Source of the DNA: an uncultured Aquimarina sp.
GTDB lineage: Bacteria; Bacteroidota; Bacteroidia; Flavobacteriales; Flavobacteriaceae
Direction of reading: 5' to 3'
DNA: 38,725 bases
NCBI GenBank assembly: GCA_947503835.1
Contig: CANNFM010000026.1
Coordinates: 1-38,725, forward strand
In this document: piece after piece, positions 26,601 to 36,476 of the stretch
Layout of the letters: every line of letters starts with the position of its first letter
How positions within the stretch are numbered: the first letter of the stretch is position 1
Translations under genes and position numbers: made by a program
Notes under the pieces: generated by a model
What the model saw: only the letters and a program-made list of their open reading frames with translations
Database searches by the model: none
Told to the model about the DNA's origin: nothing

Positions 26601-29600
26601 CAGTCCTTACCTGGGGCTCCCAGTTCTACCACTCTATTTAAAGGCGACGCTTCAAAAATACTCTCAGAATACGCATTGATTTCACCAACTGCCATTCCTG
26701 TAAAATCATCAGCATATCTGCTTTGGTAATAACTATTGATATCAGTATGTATGTCTACAGGTTTAAAACTTCCTAATGGAGTGTTTTGACGCTTAAACGG
26801 TAAATGTTGTTTGGCTTGTCTGCCATACTCATCATATTCAATATGGGTAACAATATCATTGATCTTGCCTTGTGATCCAGAAACAAGTTTGCTTAATGGT
26901 GTCTCATTACCATCCAATTTTTGTACTACTGGATTCCAAAAGAACTGATTTGTGTTCACATCTGTACTATAATAGAGGTAACTTCTAAACCTGGAATTGG
27001 TCGTAGTACTCATCCATTTAAATTCGGTACCATCAATTACTCGATTTCCATTGAGATCATATACCCCACTAATTCCTTGATCACCACCTGTATAATTATC
27101 AGGATGGATAACCCCTACTAAAAGATACCATGTATCTAAGTTAGGAAGATCACCGTACCAGAAATATGGATTACCAAGGGCATTACCATTAAGATCATTA
27201 ACGTTTTGGGTTCCATGGTAGGTGGTACCATTATTAGATCCAGTACGTTTTACCCAAACGGTATAGCGATACCCTACGTTTTTATCAACGTTGAAGTAAT
27301 CCGTGTTCCAACCACCATCAGCATTTCTATCCACATCATTAGCACATTGCCAAAGCAAAGAAAGTTTTCCTCCAGGATGTACTCCTAATTCTCTATGATT
27401 TTCTGAAGCTCTTCCATTTTGATTAAAAAATGCAGTACCCCCTTGACCAGAGGTCCAGTCCATAGTAAGCTCATTGGCAACACCCAAAGTTGATGATTTC
27501 GGACTTGCTTTAATGGCTACTTGTTGTTTAGATCTACCCAAGCCATCATAATAAGCAACACTCTCGATAACATCTGCTTCTTTTTGGATTCCAGCTCTAG
27601 AGGTCATTGCTTTTTGAAATGACTGCGTAAAAACATAGTTTTCTGTATCACTAAGCGTTGTTTGTTGATACAACTGATCTTCACAACCATGTATGGCTCC
27701 ATGTATTGAAACACATTGGTCACCTTTATTTAATACATATCCTGTAGGTTGTGTACATTGTATTTTTGTAGTCCCTGAATCTCCAAAGCCATCGGTATCG
27801 ATATCGGCATACCAAATAGTACCTGGATGAATTGCAGCATTATTATCATTACAATCGGTTAGGGGTAAAACCGTTTGTACATATCCATTACCAGGACTTG
27901 TACATTGAGTAACTTTAGAGGTAGCAAATCCATCGCCATCTATATCCAAATACCAATCAAGCAATGGATTTATACTATAACTCACGCTTCGCGAGGTACT
28001 CCAACAGCTTGTGCTATTATTTCTAGCTCGTATATAATAGATGCTACCAGTGGTTCTGGTGATCGATGCATTTGCGTTTGACGTGCTGGTACCACCAGAA
28101 GAACTTTGCCAATACCAGGTGATGCCACTCGGCGGATTACCTCGGGTTAATACAGTATTACCGCAGTTATTCGTAACTGATGGTGCAGTCGGTTGCCCAG
28201 GAATTGCTTTAATGCTATAATTTACGCTTCGTGAGGTACTCCAACAACCTGTGCTATTGTTTCTGGCTCGTATATAATAGGTGCTGCCACTGGTTCTGGT
28301 GATTGATGCATTTGCATTAGATATACTTGTACCACCAGAAGAACTTTGCCAATACCATGTGATGCCACTAGGTGGATTGCTTCGGGTTAATACACTATTC
28401 CCACAATTGTTGGTTACCGAGGGTGCAGTCGGTTGACCGGGAACTGCTTTAATGCTATAATTTACGCTTCGCGAGGTACTCCAACAGCCTGTGTTATTGT
28501 TTCTGGCTCGTATGTAATAGGTGCTGCCACTCGTTCTAGTGATTGATGCATTTGCATTAGATATACTTGTACCACCAGAAGAACTTTGCCAATACCATGT
28601 GATGCCACTAGGTGGATTGCTTCGAGTTAATACACTATTCCCACAATTGTTGGTTACCGATGGTGCAGCCGGTTGACCCGGAACTGCTTTAATACTATAG
28701 CCCACACTTCGAGACGTACTCCAACAGCCTGTACTATTGTTTCTGGCTCTTAAATAATAGGTGCTACCGCTTGTTATGGTGATTGATGCATTTGCATTAG
28801 ATATACTGGTTCCACCGGAAGAACTTTGCCAATACCATGTGACTCCACTAGGCGGATTGCTTCGGGTTAATACACTATTCCCACAATTGTTCGATACTGA
28901 TGGTGCAGCCGGTTGTCCCGGAACTGCTTTGATGCTATAATTTACTGTTATAGCTGCACTCCAGCATCCGCTGCTGTTATTCCTGGATCGCAGGTAATAT
29001 CTATTACCACTGGTTCGGGTAATGTTATTGGACGAGTTTGAAGTACTGGTTCCTCCTGAACTACTTTGCCAATACCAGGTATCTCCATCTATAGGATGGA
29101 CCTCTTGATATAAAATCGATTTACCGCATTGATTTGATACCGTAGCTCTGGGAAGCCCAGGAATACCTTCATCTATACCACCTGCACAGTTATTATCAAC
29201 CCCATCGGCACTGCAGCCTTCAGATCTTCCTGGATTAACATTTGCGTTATTATCATTACAATCGCCTGATCGATTAGCATATCCAGAGGGTTGGGTGCAA
29301 GAAAAACTTGTGCTATTCACTCCATAACCATCTCCATCGACATCACGATACCATGTTCTTGCAACTGTAATATTACTATCATTATCGTTGCAATCATTGT
29401 TGTTTGATACATAACCGCTAGGTTGAATACAGCGCAATAGATATAAAGCCGGATTACCATGACCATCTCCATCTGCATCTAGATACCAACGCTTTGGATA
29501 TACCGAAGCATTATTGTCATTACAATCGCCTCCTTGTTTGGTATAGCCCACTGTAGGGCCTGTAAGACATATACCTGTGGTGCCTCCAAATCCATCTCTA

Positions 29601-29737
29601 TCGAGATCCACCCAATACCAGGTACCTCCCGAGGCATCATCAATACATGCATTTGGAGGCGGTAGTCCTCCACCTAGTTGACTAAAAGATACAATTGGCA
29701 ACAGAGATAGTAAAATAAGTATATATATTGATTTCAT
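23651..29737 (-). CDS. Secreted RHS protein with MopE-like and Ig-like repeats and HELGH toxin domain
   Basis: A 2028-aa polymorphic-toxin-like protein. Order: signal peptide (1-20); Asp-rich metal-binding repeats of the MopE/thrombospondin-3 kind (about 38-190; DLDRDGFGG, DCNDNNASVYP, DGVDNNCAGGIDE); five 80-aa Ig-like repeats (about 200-592); more MopE-like repeats (to about 670); a DUF6443-like segment (YYDGLGRSKQQVAIKASP); RHS/YD repeats; the RHS core (DHLGNVRLSY near 1712, ending DPDG near 1820); and a variable C-terminal domain with HELGHA (1954-1959), a zinc-peptidase HExxH motif as in M91-like effectors. The frame extends to 29800, but Met at 29737 begins the signal peptide and leaves a 7-bp gap to the upstream gene. 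Likely a contact toxin or cell-surface protein. Confidence 0.88.
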   Translation of the reverse strand: MKSIYILILLSLLPIVSFSQLGGGLPPPNACIDDASGGTWYWVDLDRDGFGGTTGICLTGPTVGYTKQGGDCNDNNASVYPKRWYLDADGDGHGNPALYLLRCIQPSGYVSNNNDCNDNDSNITVARTWYRDVDGDGYGVNSTSFSCTQPSGYANRSGDCNDNNANVNPGRSEGCSADGVDNNCAGGIDEGIPGLPRATVSNQCGKSILYQEVHPIDGDTWYWQSSSGGTSTSNSSNNITRTSGNRYYLRSRNNSSGCWSAAITVNYSIKAVPGQPAAPSVSNNCGNSVLTRSNPPSGVTWYWQSSSGGTSISNANASITITSGSTYYLRARNNSTGCWSTSRSVGYSIKAVPGQPAAPSVTNNCGNSVLTRSNPPSGITWYWQSSSGGTSISNANASITRTSGSTYYIRARNNNTGCWSTSRSVNYSIKAVPGQPTAPSVTNNCGNSVLTRSNPPSGITWYWQSSSGGTSISNANASITRTSGSTYYIRARNNSTGCWSTSRSVNYSIKAIPGQPTAPSVTNNCGNTVLTRGNPPSGITWYWQSSSGGTSTSNANASITRTTGSIYYIRARNNSTSCWSTSRSVSYSINPLLDWYLDIDGDGFATSKVTQCTSPGNGYVQTVLPLTDCNDNNAAIHPGTIWYADIDTDGFGDSGTTKIQCTQPTGYVLNKGDQCVSIHGAIHGCEDQLYQQTTLSDTENYVFTQSFQKAMTSRAGIQKEADVIESVAYYDGLGRSKQQVAIKASPKSSTLGVANELTMDWTSGQGGTAFFNQNGRASENHRELGVHPGGKLSLLWQCANDVDRNADGGWNTDYFNVDKNVGYRYTVWVKRTGSNNGTTYHGTQNVNDLNGNALGNPYFWYGDLPNLDTWYLLVGVIHPDNYTGGDQGISGVYDLNGNRVIDGTEFKWMSTTTNSRFRSYLYYSTDVNTNQFFWNPVVQKLDGNETPLSKLVSGSQGKINDIVTHIEYDEYGRQAKQHLPFKRQNTPLGSFKPVDIHTDINSYYQSRYADDFTGMAVGEINAYSESIFEASPLNRVVELGAPGKDWKANPNSDTDHTIKFDWGTNTTGEVAFFEVIFENNNPEKPTLTKRNEDYPAGELYVTITKDENWTATDGNNRTTKEYKDKQGRVILKRTYASTGSASSVEHDTYYVYDSYGNLTYVLPPKVTTGDGVSNSELVELCYQYIYDYRNRLVEKKIPGKGWEYIVYNKLDQPVMTQDAMQRTKNEWLFTKYDALGRVAFTGLHVNPSVTSRTAMQDGATHNSNYTQYVSRTSSSTLAGTEIYYTNGAIPHGITEIYTINYYDDYEFNHPGISAPATALGQTIDVNAKGLPTGSKVRVLGTNDWITTATFYDQKARAIYVASINNYLNTNDVIETELDFVGKVKQTKTTHIKGSNAAIVTIDKFEYDHMGRMMKQTQKINTQDEELIASNAYDELGQLIFKKVGGTATTLSGNNGTLSGAEGLQDVDYTYNVRGWLKGINDVSNIGNDLFTFGIDYNAGASPLYNGNISSTSWQTANDNVTRNYAYTYDALNRITSGLSNEHHYNLSYVTYDKAGNIMTLKRHGWQNSTNYWDMDILSYSYNDGNKLLKVADGGNKTYGFKDGTNTNNDFDYDTNGNMTIDRNKGITGITYNHLNLPTTVTISNTEGTGNISYIYDAAGAKLKKIVTEGSSLTTEYAGNYVYKNGTLEFFNHAEGYVEKEADGYKYVYQYKDHLGNVRLSYKDANKDGSISQSEIIQEKNYYPFGLTHKGYNDILRGRNHTYGFGSKEEQDEIGLEWLDFGFRNYDSSLGRWMNIDNLAENYFNYSPYTYTANNPIYYIDPDGQQIIIHYQDEDGKDQQHTYEYGGTYDGDNQFIKDVYSSLSYIIDNDADTTGLIERLSGDELGDVGILQNTKDNNPLIENSRYQTYFNSKTNEIIYDPEVGIKREQTSIISWLMGDGYSQEGVLTPAEGLLHELGHAESSLEDPDQHEEDSNTDFTGGWDNKEEFDVINKIERPAAKKLNHIQRDAHRGKVIRVVSPTSIIPKKKK
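27965..29140 (-). repeat. Five tandem 240-bp coding repeats (80-aa Ig-like units)
   Basis: The segment WYWQSSSGGTS recurs every 80 residues, with the Cys pair NNCGN...GCWS in each unit. The inner units are almost identical in protein and very close in DNA; the outer two have diverged. Such arrays change copy number easily by recombination. Confidence 0.9.
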
Positions 29738-29744
29738 AGCGTGT

Positions 29745-32700
29745 CTAGTTCTGGTTTTTATAGTGGTATTGGTTTTCGGTAAGAAGATTACCTTCTGCAT
29801 CTTTGACTGTCTTTAAACGATTTTGTTCATCATACTCATAATAGGCAGTGTACCCTTTTGGATTGGTCATACTAGTTACTCCGATCAAGGGGTCATAGGT
29901 ATACGATGAAACCAGAGCATTCTTAAAAAATACGTGTGCTCTCAAACTTGCGAACTGGGAGCGAAGTGCATCCTCATCGATCAATGAATCTTCGGTATTA
30001 GATGCTGTACGAATGGTATTAATTAGATTTAAAACATCCAAAGGCATTTCAGCATAACTGGCATTGTCAATTTTTGCAATTGGATACATGTTTTGATATC
30101 CCCAGATATAGGAACTATGCACTCCATCTGCCTTAGAGACCTCAAGAGGATTTCCGCTACTATCATATTTATGATATTGGATACGGTTTTCTAAAGCTGT
30201 ATTTCCCTTGGCGGTCTGTATCTCTTCGGGGAGTATAAGCTGGTTATCCCAAGTTTTAAAATGGGTACGTTGTATATTTTCTGATACCATTGTTCCATTC
30301 GCATTTTTTACCGTAGTGACTACCTGTACCGGAGTGGTCACATGGTGCAACCCGAAAGTACCATCACTTTTCACCTTTTTTAATCGATCAATCGTATTAA
30401 GCTCCGTTGTAGTTAAAGGAGTATTTCCAAGTGAGCTAACACTGACTACATCGGTTGGATAATAGGTGTGGGTTTCTATAGTGTTTCCATTACTACTCGT
30501 AGTCTTGGTTCGGGTAAGTTGTCGATTTGTATTTGGAAAGTTGGTCAGGTTATCATAAAAATAATTCGTCGTATTACTAATAGAATCATTCTCAAAATAA
30601 TCTGTAGTGATTGTCTTGTCTAAATGTAAATAGTTACTGGCAATCAAATATGATGTATTTGACCTCCCGGTAAATAGCGAATTCGTTCCTACATCGTCTG
30701 TATAGGTAGGAGGGTCAAACACTTTTATTGGGTTGGGAATGTAAGGGTAACTCACACCATTACCTATAAAAATGGGCACTAACAGTTTAAATATTTGCTT
30801 CCCATCGGTTGGTCTTTCAATGATTGCTAGCGGGCGATCTATTTTATAACGGCCTTTAGATGACTTAAAACCATGAATTGAATTTTCTACCTGGGTCTGA
30901 CCATAAACATGTACGGTCTTTTGCTTAAGAGTGTTTTCCTGGTCATAAATTAATAGCTCTTTTATGTTTCCATTCTTAAAATCTGATTTTAATTCAGGAA
31001 TATAAGGCTCCACTTTATTGAATTCACTTACCTTATTATAAAAATGATATGCTGTATATCCATTATTATCTCCTTGAGTATTAGAATGGAACTCTTTTAC
31101 AGAAGAATAAGCTATATGAGGAAACTTTCGCGGGTTTAATGGCTGAGAAAAACGGTCAATGTATTCACACCCATTTGTACCTTCTGACGTAATACGATCA
31201 TAATATGAGTGTTGACTGTAAATAGGATTAAAATGTAGTTTTCCTGAAGGAACGGCTATAGCATCACCACATGCATTATATCTTGTATGGGTATAATCAT
31301 ATCTTTTGGTCAATACCGGGGTTGTACTATCACCGGTAAAATCTTGGGTACTCCTAACTCGAAGTCCACCTACAGGGATGGTAGTTGTGATATTGCGAGT
31401 CTCTGGATAGCGTGTTGTTACTGTTAATCCAGAATTAGTTACTCCGTTTAGGATATATAATTTATAATACCCGGCATCTAAATCCACTGGGATTATTTCG
31501 GTGTACCCATCTACCAATGCGCCGCTATTAACGTCGGGTCCTCCTCTATAGGTTTTAACCAGCATTCTCTTATCTACTGGATAGTTTATAATATCTTCCC
31601 ATTTTAGGTTTGCAGGGCAATTAATTTGTGATGGGCTAGTTGGACCACCACAACTCCCGGGTGGAACAGGAATAACTGTACTGTTACACTTTAAAATCGC
31701 AACAAATAAAACCCCATCGTCATTGTCACCAGGGCCATGTGGCAATTGTGGCGCACTGTATCGGATCTTAATATCTTTAGTCCCAGGTTCATATATAGGA
31801 ACAAAAAATTCTGCTCCTTTAGGGTTATCATAAAAATACTCATCATCATAATAATTATAAGGATCGCTAGGATCATTACCACCAATTAGTCTACCTAACT
31901 CTATATCGTTGAAGACTACTTCCTCTTTTTCCTTATACACCCCATGTTGTTCATAATCGAACTCTGTAGCTCCTCCTGTTGGATAAGTAATACGATATAA
32001 AGTACCATTTTTACTATAATTTAAGTTCGGAGTCCTGTCTGCTCCTGGTAAATTTCTAAGTTCAGTATTTTCTTGGGTATTAATTGTGGTAGTGACCAAT
32101 ACTGTTTTTTTGGGAATTAAGCCATAAATCGAGGTATTACTCTTACCATTATAAAATCCCCAATAATCTTGAGAAAAGGATTGTAGGTTAGGAACAGCAT
32201 CAGGATTATGATAATCAAATCTATAGGTTTGTATTAAGGCCGTGTTCAACCTTGGCCCCTTTGTGATGCTATCCAGTTTTAAACGGATATCATCTTGAGT
32301 TATAGTAGTAATAGCATTTAAATCAATATCAGGACTAGACTTAAAATAAGATTGATGAAAAGACCAATCTATACCATTGGCGATAGATATTTTTTCTAAG
32401 GCGTATCGAGAACTTACATCTTTTCGCTCTGTAGTGCTTTGGATAAAACTAATAACCTCTTGATCGTTTAATCGTATTGAAGATAAATAGTGTTGCGCTA
32501 TTTTATAAGAACTAGAGTTTGCATTATAGCCAGATACATCATTCTCGCACTGAACACCATTTAGAGAGTAGCGAACAAGTGTTGAAATAGAGCTTAGTGC
32601 TCTGGGAACATATTTCTCATTAGTCCAAAAATTGGCATAGTTATATCTAAAATCAAGAATATCCTTTTTGTTGGCAGAAATAATTTTGGTTAATTGCCAT

Positions 32701-33503
32701 GAGGATATAAATTTCTTGATATCATTTTCTCCAGAAACATCAATAAAGGTTTCAGTAGTGTCATAGCGATCAAAAAAATACTGATTCCCATGTTCATCGG
32801 TAATATGCCAACTTAAGATTCCCCCTGCTTTAAAATCAGTAAGTGAACCCGTATACGATATCTTATAATCCTTGCCATTAGAACAACGGGCTTCTCCTGT
32901 TTCGGGATCGATATAAATATCCCCTGAAATACCTCCTACATTAAATGAAAAATAATCCGGTTGAGTATCAATCAATCCTTTATGGATTTCTTCTTCTAAG
33001 AGAAAGTAATCTAAGAGTGTAGGCAGTTGTCCTGGTATTTCAGGTGTATACAAATAAGCATCTGCAAATTCTTCTTCCAAATCATATGGAACTCTTCTAG
33101 GCGGAGTCGTTTTATAAAACGCATCTAGTTTTTCAAATTGGGTATAATAGCTATCATAATAGGAACTGGCGTTACCCAATATATGATCGGGTTTTCCATT
33201 AGTTACTCGGGTGACCATACCTCCGGCTTGCAACGACCAGGCTAATCCTACCTGGGTAGCAATCTGGTTAACCTGGATACCACCAGCGTCATAACTCAGT
33301 GAAATTGGTAAACTAAACTCACGCCCCTGAACAGTATATACAGGAATACTAATATTCGGTTTACCGGTATACATACTTACCGAGGTGTTTCCGTGTTTTA
33401 TAAATTCTGTAGCTTCTGGTGATTTTGGTGAAATCTGAGGAAGCTCCTGACTTCTGGCCATGGAACATACCAAAACCAATACAAACAAAATTTGTTTTTT
33501 CAT
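29745..33503 (-). CDS. Secreted RHS-repeat protein (upstream partner)
   Basis: A 1252-aa protein with signal peptide (about 1-18, ending ARSQ). The N-terminal block (SPEATEFIKHGNTSVSMYTG, GKPNISIPVYTVQGREFSLP, VGLAWSLQAGGMVTR) is typical of Bacteroidota RHS-system proteins with an SpvB-like beginning. The C-terminus has YD repeats (YTYDPLIGVTSMTNPKG, YYEYDEQNRLKTVKDAEGN) but no RHS core or toxin. It ends 7 bp before the next gene, which carries the core and toxin, so the two probably form one shell or act in sequence. It lies downstream of the LytTR regulator on the same strand. Confidence 0.85.
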   Translation of the reverse strand: MKKQILFVLVLVCSMARSQELPQISPKSPEATEFIKHGNTSVSMYTGKPNISIPVYTVQGREFSLPISLSYDAGGIQVNQIATQVGLAWSLQAGGMVTRVTNGKPDHILGNASSYYDSYYTQFEKLDAFYKTTPPRRVPYDLEEEFADAYLYTPEIPGQLPTLLDYFLLEEEIHKGLIDTQPDYFSFNVGGISGDIYIDPETGEARCSNGKDYKISYTGSLTDFKAGGILSWHITDEHGNQYFFDRYDTTETFIDVSGENDIKKFISSWQLTKIISANKKDILDFRYNYANFWTNEKYVPRALSSISTLVRYSLNGVQCENDVSGYNANSSSYKIAQHYLSSIRLNDQEVISFIQSTTERKDVSSRYALEKISIANGIDWSFHQSYFKSSPDIDLNAITTITQDDIRLKLDSITKGPRLNTALIQTYRFDYHNPDAVPNLQSFSQDYWGFYNGKSNTSIYGLIPKKTVLVTTTINTQENTELRNLPGADRTPNLNYSKNGTLYRITYPTGGATEFDYEQHGVYKEKEEVVFNDIELGRLIGGNDPSDPYNYYDDEYFYDNPKGAEFFVPIYEPGTKDIKIRYSAPQLPHGPGDNDDGVLFVAILKCNSTVIPVPPGSCGGPTSPSQINCPANLKWEDIINYPVDKRMLVKTYRGGPDVNSGALVDGYTEIIPVDLDAGYYKLYILNGVTNSGLTVTTRYPETRNITTTIPVGGLRVRSTQDFTGDSTTPVLTKRYDYTHTRYNACGDAIAVPSGKLHFNPIYSQHSYYDRITSEGTNGCEYIDRFSQPLNPRKFPHIAYSSVKEFHSNTQGDNNGYTAYHFYNKVSEFNKVEPYIPELKSDFKNGNIKELLIYDQENTLKQKTVHVYGQTQVENSIHGFKSSKGRYKIDRPLAIIERPTDGKQIFKLLVPIFIGNGVSYPYIPNPIKVFDPPTYTDDVGTNSLFTGRSNTSYLIASNYLHLDKTITTDYFENDSISNTTNYFYDNLTNFPNTNRQLTRTKTTSSNGNTIETHTYYPTDVVSVSSLGNTPLTTTELNTIDRLKKVKSDGTFGLHHVTTPVQVVTTVKNANGTMVSENIQRTHFKTWDNQLILPEEIQTAKGNTALENRIQYHKYDSSGNPLEVSKADGVHSSYIWGYQNMYPIAKIDNASYAEMPLDVLNLINTIRTASNTEDSLIDEDALRSQFASLRAHVFFKNALVSSYTYDPLIGVTSMTNPKGYTAYYEYDEQNRLKTVKDAEGNLLTENQYHYKNQN

Positions 33504-33771
33504 AAATTAAAGATGATTAGATATAACTGATAACAATATTTCTGATGCAAAACCTAAGACTTTGATCATAGACAAGTAACATTTTGGGGAAGGGTATTTT
33601 TGCCTATGCCTTTACATTAAAACATACTCCTTTTTTAAGAGGCAATTCTTGTGTTTATAGTATCTAAACTACTCATTCTATATATAGCGTTGAATGAAAA
33701 AGGTATAGGCGTTCTAGGTCGCGTGTTAAACGTAAGTTTTTTATGGACAAACGAAGCAGCTTGCATTAAAG

Positions 33772-34527
33772 TTATGAGAGCATATTGATAAGCTTCATTA
33801 AGTGAGGTTTGTTTCTGACAGAAACATTGATCTTTTCTTTGTTTTTTAATATAATGGTCTCTTTTTTATAGATAGATTCTATGAAATCTATATTGATCAC
33901 TATAGACCGGTGTGCTTTAAAAAATCTTTTGTCGGCTAATAAATCATTATAATATTTAAGCGAATTTGATGCCAGATATACTTTGCCGTCATTTAAATGA
34001 AATTGTGTATAATTACCATCGGCAATGTATTTAATGATAGAAGTAATTTTTATCGAAACATGCTCCTTTCCTGTATGTAATAATAAGTTAGAATCTTGAG
34101 TATTTAAAAAATTTGAAAGCAAATTATACTTACTTATTGTAAACAAACGTTCTTTTAAATTGATATATCGATTTACAGTAGTAATTAACTTTTCTTGTTC
34201 TATAGGTTTAACAATAAAACTAAATGCATAATGGTCTATGGCCTTTTTTATAAAATTGTCATAGGCGGTTATAAAGATGACCTCAAAATTAGGATTCTTA
34301 ATAGTGTCGAATATTTCAAATGCAAGCCCATCTTTGAGTTCTATGTCCATAAAAACTAATTCAGGGTTCTCTTTATTTATAAGGTTAATAGCTTTTTCTA
34401 CCCGATCAGCATAACCAATAATTTGGATGTCTTTACAATTTCTGCTGAGAATTGATGCCAAATATTCTTGTGCATTAGGATCATCTTCTATAATAATAGT
34501 TTTAATTTTAGCGATGTTTAGCATCAT
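33772..34527 (-). CDS. LytTR-type response regulator
   Basis: A 251-aa regulator with an N-terminal receiver domain (about 8-125; acidic EDD at 14-16, phospho-acceptor Asp61 in FMDIEL, Lys in FIVKPIE) and a C-terminal LytTR DNA-binding domain (about 150-248; ADGNYTQFHLNDGKVYLAS, FFKAHRSIVIN). Its partner is the divergent histidine kinase, whose ATG is only 24 bp from this one. Downstream on the same strand, 268 bp away, comes the RHS operon, so it may control it; no binding site could be picked out. Confidence 0.93.
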   Translation of the reverse strand: MMLNIAKIKTIIIEDDPNAQEYLASILSRNCKDIQIIGYADRVEKAINLINKENPELVFMDIELKDGLAFEIFDTIKNPNFEVIFITAYDNFIKKAIDHYAFSFIVKPIEQEKLITTVNRYINLKERLFTISKYNLLSNFLNTQDSNLLLHTGKEHVSIKITSIIKYIADGNYTQFHLNDGKVYLASNSLKYYNDLLADKRFFKAHRSIVINIDFIESIYKKETIILKNKEKINVSVRNKPHLMKLINMLS

Positions 34528-34550
34528 TAATTTATCTAAATTATATCAAA

Positions 34551-36452
34551 ATGAAAGTACTTCTTTTTTTTTTATCATTATTGATTTTTAGCCCTGTTTT
34601 TTCTCAAAAAGAAGAAATTGTAGTTTTTAATCCAGAAAAGAAATATACACAAGAGTTTATAGATTCTATTGGTAATTTCCAACTCGGTTTAGATACCAAG
34701 GAGTATAAAAAAATGTTGGAGTCTGATAAATCATTATTGGGTTGGCCTAAGTATTATAGAGCAAAGGCGAAATCTCTGTATTATAAAAAAGAGTATTATG
34801 ATTCTGTTATTTATTATGCTAACAAGGGTATTGAGTCTTATACGAATGCAAAAGTTAAAAGACCGATAGATGAGGAAGTTTTAATTGAAATTTATTACCG
34901 TAAAGGTAAAACTCTTTTGTTTTTACAGGATTATGAAAATTCTATTATCACGCTGCAAAAAGGTTTAACTCTCACCAAGAAATATCCATATAAAAGAGTT
35001 GCTTATATATTAGATGGAATTGCAAGTAACCATCTACATCTTGGTAATAATAGTACGGCACTTAACTACTATTTGGAAATATCTAAAGATTCTTTGGATA
35101 TGAGTGTACCTAGTTCTTCGGTTACAACATATAATAGGATTGGTGTTCTTTATGAGGCCCTAGGTGATACCAAATCTGCGAAACACTATTATAAAAAAGG
35201 ATTAGAGGTCTCTCATAGAGCCAATTATAAGGTTATGAATGCATACTTATACGGTAATTTAGGAGAAATAAGCAGAAATGAGCAGAAAATAGATTCTACC
35301 ATTTATTATTATAAAAAAGCACTTGAAGCTAGAAAGGCAAAAGAAAATGTAGATACATATAGTTCACCCGGATTTGCTGTGGTACAAAAGAGTTACATAA
35401 AAATATATGAAGGCTCTGTACAAGAAGCAATAGATAGTTTGAATACCATTGTTGAAAACATTAAATCGCTGGAAACAATAAATATGGATGATAAAAGCCT
35501 AATGCTTTTGGCGATAGAGACTCTTGCTCTGGCTTATGAAAAGCAAGGAAACGCGTCGCATTACAGCCATCTTTTTAATGAAACGGTTGAATTTTTAAAT
35601 AAGTTCCATGAAAAACAACTTGAAGAGGATTTGGCTAATTTAGAAATACGGTATCAGACCAAAGAAAAAGAAGCTTCAATTTTACAATTAGAAGAAAAAG
35701 AAACGCAACAAGCTACCATTCTAAAACAACAAAAAACAATTACATATAGCTTAGGAGGTTTTTTAATAGTATTGTTGGGACTGATCGTTTTATTTTGGAG
35801 GCAACGTAAGTTAAAAACACAATACGAAAAGGAAAATTTAGAACAACGTTTATTACGTTCGCAAATGAATCCTCATTTTGTGTATAATGCTTTAAATTCT
35901 ATTTGCAATTTGGTAGAAAAAAAATCTAATGAAACAATACCCTACATTAACAAATTAGCAAATTTATTTCGTTTAATATTAACCAATTCTAGAGAAGAGT
36001 TAGTAAGTTTAAATGATGAAATGGTTACTATAAAGAATTATTTAGAACTACAATCTAACTTTTACAGTAGTTTTGACTTTAGTATCAATGTTGATGATGA
36101 TATAAATGATGAAGAAGTAGTGATTCCGCCAATGCTGATGCAGCCTTTTGTTGAAAATGCAATAGTGCATGGGTTTACAAATAATGATAAAAGAGGGAAG
36201 ATTATAATTGATGTTTCAAAACAACAAAAAGACAATTTAATACTGTTTAAAATAAGTGATAATGGGGTTGGGTATTCTGAAAGTGTAAATGTAAAAGCTG
36301 TGAAAAACCATACCTCTGTTTCTGGGGATATTGTCAAAGAACGATTGACCATATTAAAGAAGAAGTTTAAGGTAAATACAAGATTTATAATAAGACAACC
36401 AGAACTTGGTGGTACATATGTTGAACTATATTTGCCATATCTAAAGGATTGA
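34551..36452 (+). CDS. TPR-containing LytS-type sensor histidine kinase
   Basis: A 633-aa kinase: signal peptide (1-18), periplasmic TPR repeats (about 60-380; GNLGEISRNEQKIDSTIYYY and others), a coiled coil (about 365-395), one membrane helix (about 398-418), a His_kinase domain with phospho-acceptor His442 in QMNPHFVYNALNS, and a HATPase (Asn536 in FVENAIVHG, DNG at 570-572, and a GGTYVELYLP end). This is the common Bacteroidota layout in which the TPR part senses a periplasmic ligand or protein. It is divergent from its LytTR partner and separated from it by only 23 bp, so one or both promoters must lie in coding sequence. Confidence 0.93.
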   Translation: MKVLLFFLSLLIFSPVFSQKEEIVVFNPEKKYTQEFIDSIGNFQLGLDTKEYKKMLESDKSLLGWPKYYRAKAKSLYYKKEYYDSVIYYANKGIESYTNAKVKRPIDEEVLIEIYYRKGKTLLFLQDYENSIITLQKGLTLTKKYPYKRVAYILDGIASNHLHLGNNSTALNYYLEISKDSLDMSVPSSSVTTYNRIGVLYEALGDTKSAKHYYKKGLEVSHRANYKVMNAYLYGNLGEISRNEQKIDSTIYYYKKALEARKAKENVDTYSSPGFAVVQKSYIKIYEGSVQEAIDSLNTIVENIKSLETINMDDKSLMLLAIETLALAYEKQGNASHYSHLFNETVEFLNKFHEKQLEEDLANLEIRYQTKEKEASILQLEEKETQQATILKQQKTITYSLGGFLIVLLGLIVLFWRQRKLKTQYEKENLEQRLLRSQMNPHFVYNALNSICNLVEKKSNETIPYINKLANLFRLILTNSREELVSLNDEMVTIKNYLELQSNFYSSFDFSINVDDDINDEEVVIPPMLMQPFVENAIVHGFTNNDKRGKIIIDVSKQQKDNLILFKISDNGVGYSESVNVKAVKNHTSVSGDIVKERLTILKKKFKVNTRFIIRQPELGGTYVELYLPYLKD

Positions 36453-36476
36453 TTTAGTTGTTTTAATGTACATTTG
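36449..36476 (+). promoter_or_regulatory. Candidate promoter for the gene pair at 36581
   Basis: TTG (36449-36451), 17-bp spacer, then TACATTTG (36469-36476) fits the Bacteroidota -33/-7 pattern. It overlaps the stop of the kinase gene and lies about 105 bp before the next ATG. Confidence 0.45.

Noticed and set aside
29738..29800. 21-residue N-terminal extension of the large RHS protein
   Set aside because: It would overlap the upstream gene and bury the signal peptide that starts at Met 29737.
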